Origin: Candidatus Sumerlaeota bacterium | GTDB taxonomy: Bacteria; Sumerlaeota; Sumerlaeia; JAFGJS01 | NCBI GenBank assembly: GCA_016928995.1 | Contig: JAFGJS010000106.1 | Location: forward strand, 1 to 24,711 | Direction: 5' to 3' | Length of the DNA stretch: 24,711 nucleotides | Shown: in pieces, positions 14,450-21,667 of the stretch | Numbering within the stretch: the first letter of the stretch is position 1 | Layout: every line of letters starts with the position of its first letter | Notes under the pieces: generated by a model | Databases searched by the model: none | What the model was told of the DNA's origin: nothing | Seen by the model: the letters and a program-made list of their open reading frames with translations, nothing else | Program-made: the position numbers and the translations under genes

Positions 14450-15973
14450 TCACTCCCATTCAATCGTGCTGGGCGGTTTGGAACTGATGTCGTACACCAC
14501 GCGATTGACGCCGCGCGTCTCGTTGATGATCCGGTTGCTGATGCGTCCCAGCACGGAGTACGGGATTTTCGACCAGTCGGCGGTCATGCCGTCCACTGAA
14601 TCGACCGCTCGCACGGCCACGACGTTTTCATAAGACCTTTCATCGCCCATCACGCCGACCGATTTCACCGGCAGCAGCACGGCGAAAAGCTGCCAGATTT
14701 TATCATAAAGCCCGGCGGCGCGAATCTCTTCCACCACAATCACGTCCGCTTGCCGCAGGATTCGCAACGATTCATCATTGACTGGACCGATCACGCGAAT
14801 CGCCAAGCCTGGTCCGGGGAACGGGTGGCGCCAGAGCGTGTCGTGCGGGATGCCCAGCGCGGCGCCGAGCTCGCGCACTTCATCCTTGAACAGTTCCTTC
14901 AGCGGCTCCACGACCCGGCCTTGTTCGATCAGTTCAAGCACTTCCTTCACGCGGTTGTGATGCGTCTTGATCGTGGCTGACGGCCCCTTGGTCGAGACGC
15001 TCTCGATCACATCGGGGTACAGCGTGCCTTGCGCCAGCATGTCGTTCGCGCCGATTTCGGCCATCAGGATTTCGATGAATTTGCGGCCGATGATCTTGCG
15101 TTTCTTCTCCGGATCATCCACGCCGTCGAGTTCGGAGAGGAAGGCTTGCGCCGCATCGACGAGTTTCACCGGCACGCCGAGTTGCTCGAAGTTGTCCATC
15201 ACCTGTTGCGCCTCATGATGCCGTAGCACGCCGTTGTCCACGAACACGCACTTAAGATGTTCGCCCAGCGCCTTGCGGCAGAGAACGGCCATCACGGTGG
15301 AATCCACGCCGCCGCTGACGGCGCAGACTACATCGCGGCCGGCGGCCTGTTCGCGGATGTGGCCGCACATCATCTCGACCTGTTCGGACATCTTCCAGGC
15401 GGGCTTGGCTTTGCAGACGTGGAAGAGGAAGTTATGCAACACCTGATTGCCATAAGCGCTGTGATGCACTTCGGGGTGAAACTGGATGCCGTAGATCGGG
15501 CGCGAGGTGTGGCGCACGGCGGTGTATTTGCAGTTTTCCGTCGAGGCGAGCACCTCGAATTCCGCCGGCAGGCTTTCTACCAGGTCGCCGTGGCTCATCC
15601 AGACCGTCGAGCCGTTCTCCACTTCTTCCAGCAGGCCGCCAGTGGACTTGATCTGGATGTCGGCTTTGCCGTATTCGCGCGCCACGCCGGGCTTCACATT
15701 GCCGCCCAGCAGGAACGCCGTGAGTTGCAGTCCGTAGCAAATGCCCAACACCGGCACGCCGTGGTCGTAGACCTCTTTGCCTACGCGCGGCGCGTTTTCC
15801 GCATACACGCTGGATGGTCCGCCGGAAAGCACGATGCCCTCCAGGTTGTCGTAGGCGCGGATCTGCTCCGGCGAGATATTGAACGGCGCAATCTCGCTAT
15901 AGACGCTCTTCGCACGGATTTTCCGCGCGATCAACTGTGTATATTGCGAACCGAAATCGAGAATCAGGATCAC
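14450..15973 (-). CDS. guaA: GMP synthase (glutamine-hydrolysing) GuaA
   Basis: 507 residues, close to the usual length. Converts XMP to GMP using glutamine and ATP; cytoplasmic. The class-I glutaminase domain comes first, with C79 in 'GICYGLQL' and H166/E168 in 'IQFHPEV'. The ATP-pyrophosphatase domain carries the P-loop 'SGGVDS' at 220-225. The C-terminal dimerisation domain ends with the hallmark 'GVNRVVYDISSKPPSTIEWE'. The start is GTG at 15973, with TGAGGG six bases upstream; no nearby ATG competes. It follows the IMP-dehydrogenase-like gene after a 358-base repeat-bearing spacer and precedes purC by about 170 bases that contain purC's own promoter. The three therefore form a functional purine cluster but perhaps separate transcripts. 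Confidence 0.97.
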   Translation of the reverse strand: MILILDFGSQYTQLIARKIRAKSVYSEIAPFNISPEQIRAYDNLEGIVLSGGPSSVYAENAPRVGKEVYDHGVPVLGICYGLQLTAFLLGGNVKPGVAREYGKADIQIKSTGGLLEEVENGSTVWMSHGDLVESLPAEFEVLASTENCKYTAVRHTSRPIYGIQFHPEVHHSAYGNQVLHNFLFHVCKAKPAWKMSEQVEMMCGHIREQAAGRDVVCAVSGGVDSTVMAVLCRKALGEHLKCVFVDNGVLRHHEAQQVMDNFEQLGVPVKLVDAAQAFLSELDGVDDPEKKRKIIGRKFIEILMAEIGANDMLAQGTLYPDVIESVSTKGPSATIKTHHNRVKEVLELIEQGRVVEPLKELFKDEVRELGAALGIPHDTLWRHPFPGPGLAIRVIGPVNDESLRILRQADVIVVEEIRAAGLYDKIWQLFAVLLPVKSVGVMGDERSYENVVAVRAVDSVDGMTADWSKIPYSVLGRISNRIINETRGVNRVVYDISSKPPSTIEWE

Positions 15974-16331
15974 GGGATGCCCTCAATTTTGAAATTCATT
16001 TTATACTACGAAAGAACGCGAAAATTCGCGAAAAAACTGATGTTTATTCACCTTGAATTCAAGCAGTTTCAGTGAATCAATGTTGTTACGCAATGATCAT
16101 TACTTTGACCGGATGAATAGGATCAGCACGATATTCGTATCCGTATTTTTCAACGATAAACACTTCGGATTTCCTCATCGATACTGTTGGTTATGCGAAT
16201 CCTCATTCATCACAAAGGAAAGCTTTGCCTCACAAACCAATCAATCCTATCTATCCTGTCAAAAAACAACATGCGCGAAACATCAGCCAATATTTTTCCG
16301 CGTCTATTCGCGAATTTCGTAGTTCAATGAA
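15974..16331. repeat. guaA-guaB3 spacer with inverted CGCGAA-rich repeats and AGGAT periodicity
   Basis: No gene in these 358 bases. At the guaA side, plus-strand 16005-16042 reads ACTACGAAAGAACGCGAAAA... and ends ACTGATG. At the guaB3 side, minus-strand 16324-16281 reads AACTACGAAATTCGCGAATA... and ends GGCTGATG. The two are imperfect inverted copies about 40 bases long. Next to the second copy, minus-strand 16266-16237 reads TTTTTTGACAGGATAGATAG then GATTGATTGG, with AGGAT recurring every nine bases. The guaB3-side copy starts seven bases beyond that gene's stop codon. A weak TATAAA lies about 26 bases before guaA. The rest shows nothing. Confidence 0.6.
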
Positions 16332-17498
16332 TCAGCCTTTTTTCGCCATGCCGATGTTCTGCGCGGCCTGGAAGACCTTGCCTTCGGTCTTGATCGCCGG
16401 GGCGATCACGATGTCCGTCATCTGGAAATCGTGCAATGTCGGCGCGCCGACGTTGCCCATGCAGGTCTTGATCGCGCCGATCAGGTTCTGCGAGCCGTCG
16501 TCCAGGTGCGCCGGTCCGAGCAGAATCTGCTCAAGCGTGCCTGTGGTGCCGACCTTGATGCGAGTGCCGCGTGGCAGATGGCGATGCGGCGTGGCCATGC
16601 CCCAATGGAAGCCGCCGCCCGGCGCTTCCTTGGCCTTGGCGAAAGCCGAACCGATGACCACGGCGTCCGAACCGCTGGCCAGCGCCTTGCAGATCTCGCC
16701 GCCCACGGACATGCCGCCGTCGGTGATGATCGGAATGTAACGGCCGGTGCGTTTGTAGTAATAGTCGCGAGCCGCGGAGCAATCCACCGTCGCCGTGACT
16801 TGAGGCACGCCGAGTCCCAGCACGCCGCGAGTGGTGCATGCCGCGCCGGGGCCGATGCCGACCAGAATGCCGTCCGGGTTGCACGACATCAGGTCGAGGC
16901 AGGTTTCATAGGTGACGCAGTTGCCGACGATCACCGGCACCGGCATCTTTTTGCAGAACGCCTCCAGATCGACCGATTTGTAATTCGTCGCTTGGTGGTA
17001 TTTGCTCACTACCGTGCCCTGCACGACGAAGAAATCGACGCCGGCTTCGACGGAGAGTTCGCCGAAACGTTCCGCCTTCATCGGAATTGATGAGACGATG
17101 GCCGTGCCGCCGGCGGATTTAATTTCCTCGATGCGCCGGCCGATCAGATCTTCCCGCACTTCCGGCTGGTATAATTTCTGCACCAATTCTGTCGCGCGCT
17201 CAGGTGTGGCGTTCGCGATTTCTTGCAGAATGTCCGACGGATCGTCGTAACGCGTCCAGACCCCTTCCAGGTTGAGGATCGCGAGTCCGCCCAATTTGCT
17301 CATGGCGATGGCGAAGGAAGGGCTTACCACGCCGTCCATCGCTGCTGCGACGATCGGCAGTTCGATTTTGCGGTCGCCCAGTTGCCAGGAACAATCGGTG
17401 TCTTCCGGATCGATGGTTTTCGTGCCCGGCACCAGTGCGATTTCGTCAAACCCATACGCTCTGCGAGCCTTACGGCCGCGTCCAATCCATTCACCCAT
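16332..17498 (-). CDS. guaB3: IMP dehydrogenase-like protein, GuaB3 family
   Basis: 388 residues with no CBS (Bateman) domains. The N-terminus 'IGRGRKARRAYGFDEIALVP' and 'GGLAILNLEGVWTRY' are hallmarks of the GuaB3 branch found in actinobacteria and cyanobacteria. IMP dehydrogenase oxidises IMP to XMP with NAD. Catalytic features are kept: the loop 'GIGPGAACTTRGVLGLGVPQ' with nucleophile C221, the phosphate-binding 'DGGMSVGGEICKALASGSDAV' region, and a mobile flap around 'HRHLPRGTR' (305-313). With no CBS module, allosteric purine-nucleotide control is probably absent. The ATG is preceded by GGAGGGGG eight bases upstream, a very strong ribosome site. The position before guaA supports a role in the IMP-XMP-GMP branch. 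A GMP-reductase-like activity cannot be ruled out from sequence alone. Confidence 0.92.
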   Translation of the reverse strand: MGEWIGRGRKARRAYGFDEIALVPGTKTIDPEDTDCSWQLGDRKIELPIVAAAMDGVVSPSFAIAMSKLGGLAILNLEGVWTRYDDPSDILQEIANATPERATELVQKLYQPEVREDLIGRRIEEIKSAGGTAIVSSIPMKAERFGELSVEAGVDFFVVQGTVVSKYHQATNYKSVDLEAFCKKMPVPVIVGNCVTYETCLDLMSCNPDGILVGIGPGAACTTRGVLGLGVPQVTATVDCSAARDYYYKRTGRYIPIITDGGMSVGGEICKALASGSDAVVIGSAFAKAKEAPGGGFHWGMATPHRHLPRGTRIKVGTTGTLEQILLGPAHLDDGSQNLIGAIKTCMGNVGAPTLHDFQMTDIVIAPAIKTEGKVFQAAQNIGMAKKG

Positions 17499-17917
17499 GT
17501 TTGCATCCCCCTCCGGCGGAATTTATTAATATTGTGCTATTATTCACAAAATCACGTAACCCGATTCACTTTTTTTAAGTATTCAATAAATCGGATTTAT
17601 GGATGTTTCAGCCATAGATATTGTACCTAGTTTATCTGTCCGATACAAAATAAACGATATATATTAAATTAAAGCATCTTCGATCAGCAGTGCAATGTCA
17701 ATTAATTTTTATTTTTGAGCAGAATTAGGATTCATTTTGCAGAATAAATGATAAGTATCATAAAAACAAAAATATAAACATATTTTTTGAGCGAATAATG
17801 CTATTTCGTCGAAGATAGTATGAGAAAAAATTCACGATCTGAACCCAATCATGAAATCAAGAAAAAAACATGAAATGATGGATAAGTTATAGCAGTGAGC
17901 TTTGGCTGAGTCTGAAA
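17499..17917. other. 419-base AT-rich intergenic region
   Basis: No gene. It is much richer in A+T than either neighbour and carries one possible guaB3 promoter (separate entry). A weak ACTT/AAGT hairpin flanked by CCGATT and AATCGG lies near 17561-17594. No purine riboswitch, RNA gene or terminator with stem plus U-tract was recognised after the secreted-protein gene ending at 17918. Confidence 0.5.
17620..17648 (-). promoter_or_regulatory. guaB3: Possible promoter of guaB3
   Basis: Minus strand: TTGTAT (17648-17643), a 17-base spacer, then TACAAT (17625-17620). The -10 matches five of six and the -35 only three. It would give a leader of about 115 bases. Other AT-rich hexamers nearby could serve. 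Confidence 0.3.
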
Positions 17918-19363
17918 TTAATGATAGCTGGGCCAATCTTCGGTTTTTGATCGCGTCGTTATGACTGGCCGACCTGTCAAACCTAAAGTCCAAAGTGAGA
18001 AGGATGACGTTGGTGCGATCGTATAAACATAATTTTCAGAGACTTCGATGCCCGAAGCAAGTTCATGCCAGTCGCCGCCGGCGTATTGGTAGATTGCGAG
18101 TTCACTTGAGTTCAGTCCGGCAGATGTCAGCGAATCATCCGTGTAATGCAGACGAACTTCGGCCGAAAATGCGCCGTCCGGATCACTAATATCCCAGTAT
18201 TGATTGAGATTAGGCCAGTTAAAACCGGGAGGTTCCTCGTCGTACCACATGGCCGTGTGATATTGAGCGATTTCATTTTGGAAAAACAGTATTTCAAGCC
18301 CATCGCCATAATCATAGTCGACTGACGATTCTTCAGCTTGCAGACTTACACTAGCACCGTGATATGCTGTCTCAACCAACATCATATTATCGATATCAAC
18401 ACTTCCACCCAGATTAAGCCCTCCGGCCCAGATAACGATTTTGTCTTCCCGATTCCATGTTCCGGGCGTCAATTCAGTGAAAGTATATGCGCCCTCAATC
18501 CATTCCCCGGCATCCGCCGCCCCCCAAGGAAGCGGATAGGACATAACATCCGTATAATAATATTCAAGGGATGCAACTCCAAGTCCGACATTGATTGGAG
18601 TTGTATTGCCGTAATATTCACGTCCAACGCCCAGTGTGGCTCCATTATGGCACCGGAAACGGATATATAAACGATAATCACGATTGGGCTTCCATTTGTT
18701 TTTCTCGATGTTCTGCACGAGAGCGACGCCATAGTCCAGGGTTGGGGATGTGCATTCCACGTTTACGTATGTCGAGCCGTTGAGAGCATTGACCGGATCA
18801 TAGACATGCGTGATGGTATGCATCTCGGACATTTGCCAGGGTGAGCCGACGTTTATTACCGTTCCATCCCATCCAAACGGACGGCCGCTCGCCGTAGGAG
18901 TTTGTTCGAAACTGCTATTGATGAACTCCTCGACTGATGACATAGTATTGTCAATTTCGATGATGGTGCTTTCCGATGATCCGCTGATTTGTGTGCCCGA
19001 GGTGTTATAAATATCCGTGCCTGTGACGATCCCAATGGTTCCATTTGCGTCGGGATCCAGCAATTCAACCTTTACATAATATAGCTGCCAGTCCGTAGTC
19101 GGCGTTACGGTCACTGAGGCGTTTCCGCTCAATGTGCCAGTTGTCGTCACGTCTGTCTCATCAAATGTACCCGTCACATCATCGAAAAAAATGATGCCAT
19201 AAAGAATCTCATCCAAGTCCGTTAAAGTGTTTGTATAGAGATTTATAAACGGAGGATTGACGTCCTGCGCTTGAACATCTGCTACTGAAAAGAGAAGAAT
19301 CGCAGCTAACAAGAGCATCGACAGGCTTTGGATTGGCAATATACACTTGTTGTTCTTTGTCAT
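17918..19363 (-). CDS. Secreted protein with carbohydrate-binding-like middle domain
   Basis: 481 residues, function unknown. Signal peptide at about 1-33 (hydrophobic SLSMLLLAAILLFSVADVQA). The first domain (about 35-145) is a beta-rich, Ig-like 'TGTFDETDVTTTGTLSGNASVTV' type often seen in bacterial surface proteins. The middle (about 150-330) begins 'FINSSFEQ' and 'GWDGTVINVG', and has 'YRLYIRFRCHNG' and 'DIDNMMLVE'; this is the layout of CBM4/9-like jelly-roll carbohydrate-binding modules. The C-terminal part ('YWDISDPDGAFSAEVRLHYTDD', 'YTIAPTSSFSLWTLG') resembles an accessory beta-sandwich of secreted proteins. No catalytic domain and no clear cell-wall anchor. GAGG lies three bases before the ATG at 19363; a GTG at 19372 in the same frame is the alternative. 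It stands alone between guaB3 and the SPFH pair. Confidence 0.75.
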   Translation of the reverse strand: MTKNNKCILPIQSLSMLLLAAILLFSVADVQAQDVNPPFINLYTNTLTDLDEILYGIIFFDDVTGTFDETDVTTTGTLSGNASVTVTPTTDWQLYYVKVELLDPDANGTIGIVTGTDIYNTSGTQISGSSESTIIEIDNTMSSVEEFINSSFEQTPTASGRPFGWDGTVINVGSPWQMSEMHTITHVYDPVNALNGSTYVNVECTSPTLDYGVALVQNIEKNKWKPNRDYRLYIRFRCHNGATLGVGREYYGNTTPINVGLGVASLEYYYTDVMSYPLPWGAADAGEWIEGAYTFTELTPGTWNREDKIVIWAGGLNLGGSVDIDNMMLVETAYHGASVSLQAEESSVDYDYGDGLEILFFQNEIAQYHTAMWYDEEPPGFNWPNLNQYWDISDPDGAFSAEVRLHYTDDSLTSAGLNSSELAIYQYAGGDWHELASGIEVSENYVYTIAPTSSFSLWTLGLTGRPVITTRSKTEDWPSYH

Positions 19364-19480
19364 TTTCCTCACTCATAAAGGAATTGGATTCAATTACGAG
19401 CATTACACCATGTCGTATTGATTACGGGTGAGATTTTTGTCAATAGGAATATTTTATGGATCAACGATCACATGGCCAGT

Positions 19481-20425
19481 TTATGGCCGAAAATCAGGAG
19501 GCGATAGTCGTTCGTGTTTGTCGTGACGGCTTTGGATTTGCCGGTCGCCATCGCCAAGTTGGATCAGGACATTGGCGCCGGTGGGCAGCATGTCCACTCT
19601 TGCGCCGGACTTCAGCAGTTTGTCGGTTTCCATCACGTCCAGCACGGCATCAAGAATTTCCGGATCCTGTCCAGCGATTTTATTCAGCGCCTCGCCCACG
19701 ACGCGCGGCCGCATGGCGCTGGCTTCGGCCATGGTCTGCGAGACTTTGTTCGCGGTCTGGCTCTTGATCAAGCCGACGCGGTTGTCGCCGTCCTGTTTCA
19801 TCGCGCTGGTCACCTGCACCAGTCGCTTGACGACTTTATCGGTGATGTTGTCCACCATTTGCCGGTCGGTGAAGGCCACCTTGCGGATATACACCGAGCC
19901 AAGGCGATAGCCCCATTTTTCGGAGAGCGGCGAGACTGTGCTGCGCACCGTCCGGCTCAGGCTGTGCCGGTCTTCGAGCATCTTTTCCATTTCCAGGTTG
20001 CTCAGGGTCGAGATGGTCGAGCTGGCCACGTTGGCTTCGAGCGAGCCTTCCGGATTGGTGTTGGTGAAGAGATAGATCACGGGATCGGTCACCTGCATTT
20101 CGTACCAGATGCCGACGCCCATCGGCGTGCCTTCCTCGGAATTCACCATCTGGCTGCGCAGGTAGTTTTGCCGCAGGGCCGTGCTGACGCGATATTTCTG
20201 TCCGAAAAAGGGGAGCATCAGGGCCTGCAATCCGAACTTGCTGATCGGGAAGTGCAACCCTGGTTCGTCGATCGTGCCTTGCACCTTGCCGAAGATAGTG
20301 AAGACCTGCGCCTCGCATTCCTTGACGACCGTATATAATCCGAAGATGCGGAAGAAAACCAGCGTGATGGGTATCGCCAGAAATCCAAAGAGAAAACCGG
20401 GGATGAGCAGTCCGGGATGATTCAT
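19481..20425 (-). CDS. SPFH/Band-7 membrane protein, second of a pair
   Basis: 314 residues. One N-terminal membrane segment (about 5-28, 'GLLIPGFLFGFLAIPITLVFF') is followed by the SPFH domain: 'YTVVKECEAQVFTIFGKVQGTI', 'EPGLHFPI', 'MGVGIWYEMQVTDPVIYLF', 'KWGYRLGSVYIRKVAF'. A helical region (about 190-285) follows and the tail is charged. SPFH proteins form cage-like rings on membranes; HflC-type members regulate FtsH and QmcA-type ones scaffold membrane domains. The start has AAGGAG seven bases upstream, and that site lies within a few bases of the REP-like arm at 20441-20463. The upstream gene codes for another SPFH protein 106 bases away, so the two probably form a heteromeric HflK/HflC-like complex. 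The exact subfamily cannot be read. Confidence 0.85.
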   Translation of the reverse strand: MNHPGLLIPGFLFGFLAIPITLVFFRIFGLYTVVKECEAQVFTIFGKVQGTIDEPGLHFPISKFGLQALMLPFFGQKYRVSTALRQNYLRSQMVNSEEGTPMGVGIWYEMQVTDPVIYLFTNTNPEGSLEANVASSTISTLSNLEMEKMLEDRHSLSRTVRSTVSPLSEKWGYRLGSVYIRKVAFTDRQMVDNITDKVVKRLVQVTSAMKQDGDNRVGLIKSQTANKVSQTMAEASAMRPRVVGEALNKIAGQDPEILDAVLDVMETDKLLKSGARVDMLPTGANVLIQLGDGDRQIQSRHDKHERLSPPDFRP

Positions 20426-20440
20426 TTGCAGACTCCTTTT

Positions 20441-20516
20441 TGTAGGGTGGGCCTTGGCCCACCATCACTGATCGCTTGAACATATGATAATACTGTGGGC
20501 CAAGGCCCACCCTACA
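20441..20516. repeat. Second paired REP-like palindrome, between the SPFH genes
   Basis: Arms 20441-20463 and 20494-20516 are inverted copies with one mismatch, 30 bases apart. Each has the core GGTGGGCCTTGGCCCACC (or its complement) and a TGTAG/CTACA outer end, as at 12686-12760. The left arm ends four bases before the AAGGAG ribosome site of the downstream SPFH gene. The ten bases CTGATCGCTT occur at 20468-20477 inside the pair and again at 20518-20527 just outside it. Confidence 0.85.
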
Positions 20517-20531
20517 TCTGATCGCTTTATT

Positions 20532-21524
20532 TCACTCCTGCGTTTGCACGATCCGGGCGGCGCGCTCCAGCAAGGGCAGACGCATGTTGCGCAGATAGGC
20601 GCGCAGCGCATCCGAGCCGCCCTCCTGTTTGATCTGCCTGAGCGTGTCGGCCAGTTCGCGTAGCGGCGCCACTTCGGCCTGGGCGTTGTTGGTGGCGATG
20701 TCCACGGCGCGTTTGCTCATCGTGATCTGCTGCTCGGCGTCGGCGCGGGCTGTGCTGATGTCCGCCGCCACCTGATTGCGCGTGCTGTTGATTGCCGAAA
20801 GCGCCCGGTCGACTTCCTGTGGCGGATCGATCATAGTGATGAGCGCCGCGTCGAGTTCGATGCCGTAGCGTCCGGTGGCGCCGTGGCATTGTTGTTCCAT
20901 GTATTCGTTCAGCAGCGGCAGGTTCTTGCGCAGGTCATTAATCGAAACTCCCTCGGAGAGTTCCACGGCGGTTCCTTCGCTGTCCGCCGCATGAGGCATG
21001 TCCTCCTCGGCGATCAAGCCGCCGCCTTTGGGATCGACGAAATTAGCGATCCGCTCGCGCAACACGGAAATGAAGAAGCCCATGACGTGCTGCAATGGAT
21101 CTTCCACACCAAAGAGGTAGGCGTAGAGGTTGTTTTCGCTGATGCGGTAGCGGATCTGGCCGTTGACGCCGGTGGTCAGATTATCCTTGGTGACCGCTTC
21201 GATGGTCGATTGTTCTTTGGTCGGATCCCAAGTCAGGTCCACGGCTTTGGTCGCCACGCTGAGTTTATGCACACGCTGCCAGGGCCATTTGAAATACGGT
21301 CCTCCTGGCCGCACGACGTGCAGCGCAGGATAATGATAGCGTTCCTGTTCATCTTCCGAAAGCTCGGTTTCGGAAGATGCGGCGCCGCGGCCCAGCCGTT
21401 GAGCCCGGCCGAAGCTGGTGATCACGGCGCGCTCATCCGGCCGCACGGTGTAAAAGCCGGTGATCAGGCATCGCACGAACGCATACAGCCCGACGCCGAA
21501 AATGATTCCAATAATGAAAAACAT
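20532..21524 (-). CDS. SPFH/Band-7 membrane protein, first of a pair
   Basis: 330 residues. N-terminal membrane segment about 2-23, then the SPFH domain from 'FYTVRPDERAVITSFGRAQR' (24-43) through 'PGGPYFKWPWQRVHKLSV' (73-90), 'TTGVNGQIRYRISE' (117-130) and 'YGIELDAALITMIDPP' (220-235). The HflK-like order is clear, but residues about 160-205 form an extra acidic segment ('GGLIAEEDMPHAADSEGTAVELSEG') inside the domain. Residues 237-300 are a likely coiled coil, ending before 'LPLLERAARIVQTQE'. The ATG has AGGAG nine bases upstream. It is cotranscribed with the SPFH gene at 19481-20425; the REP-like pair lies between them. No ftsH is adjacent; ftsK is the upstream neighbour. Confidence 0.85.
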   Translation of the reverse strand: MFFIIGIIFGVGLYAFVRCLITGFYTVRPDERAVITSFGRAQRLGRGAASSETELSEDEQERYHYPALHVVRPGGPYFKWPWQRVHKLSVATKAVDLTWDPTKEQSTIEAVTKDNLTTGVNGQIRYRISENNLYAYLFGVEDPLQHVMGFFISVLRERIANFVDPKGGGLIAEEDMPHAADSEGTAVELSEGVSINDLRKNLPLLNEYMEQQCHGATGRYGIELDAALITMIDPPQEVDRALSAINSTRNQVAADISTARADAEQQITMSKRAVDIATNNAQAEVAPLRELADTLRQIKQEGGSDALRAYLRNMRLPLLERAARIVQTQE

Positions 21525-21569
21525 TATGTCTCGCTCCTATCGGGATTGAAACTTATTTGTTCGATTGGG

Positions 21570-21597
21570 ATTATGCATGACGACGAGTTGGATGCAA
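21570..21597 (-). promoter_or_regulatory. Possible promoter of the SPFH pair
   Basis: Minus strand: TTGCAT (21597-21592), a 16-base spacer, and CATAAT (21575-21570). It uses the same -35 hexamer and spacing as the proposed purC promoter and would give a leader of about 39 bases. Confidence 0.4.
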
Positions 21598-21667
21598 GGT
21601 AAAACACAATATCCTGCTTGCATGATACAAGCCGCCGGATCGCATTTACCGTTTTAAACCATGATGG

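Noticed and set aside
17499-17917. Purine riboswitch or PurR operator upstream of guaB3
   Set aside because: I looked for the three-way junction pattern and for paired PurR-like boxes and saw neither; the region is simply AT-rich.
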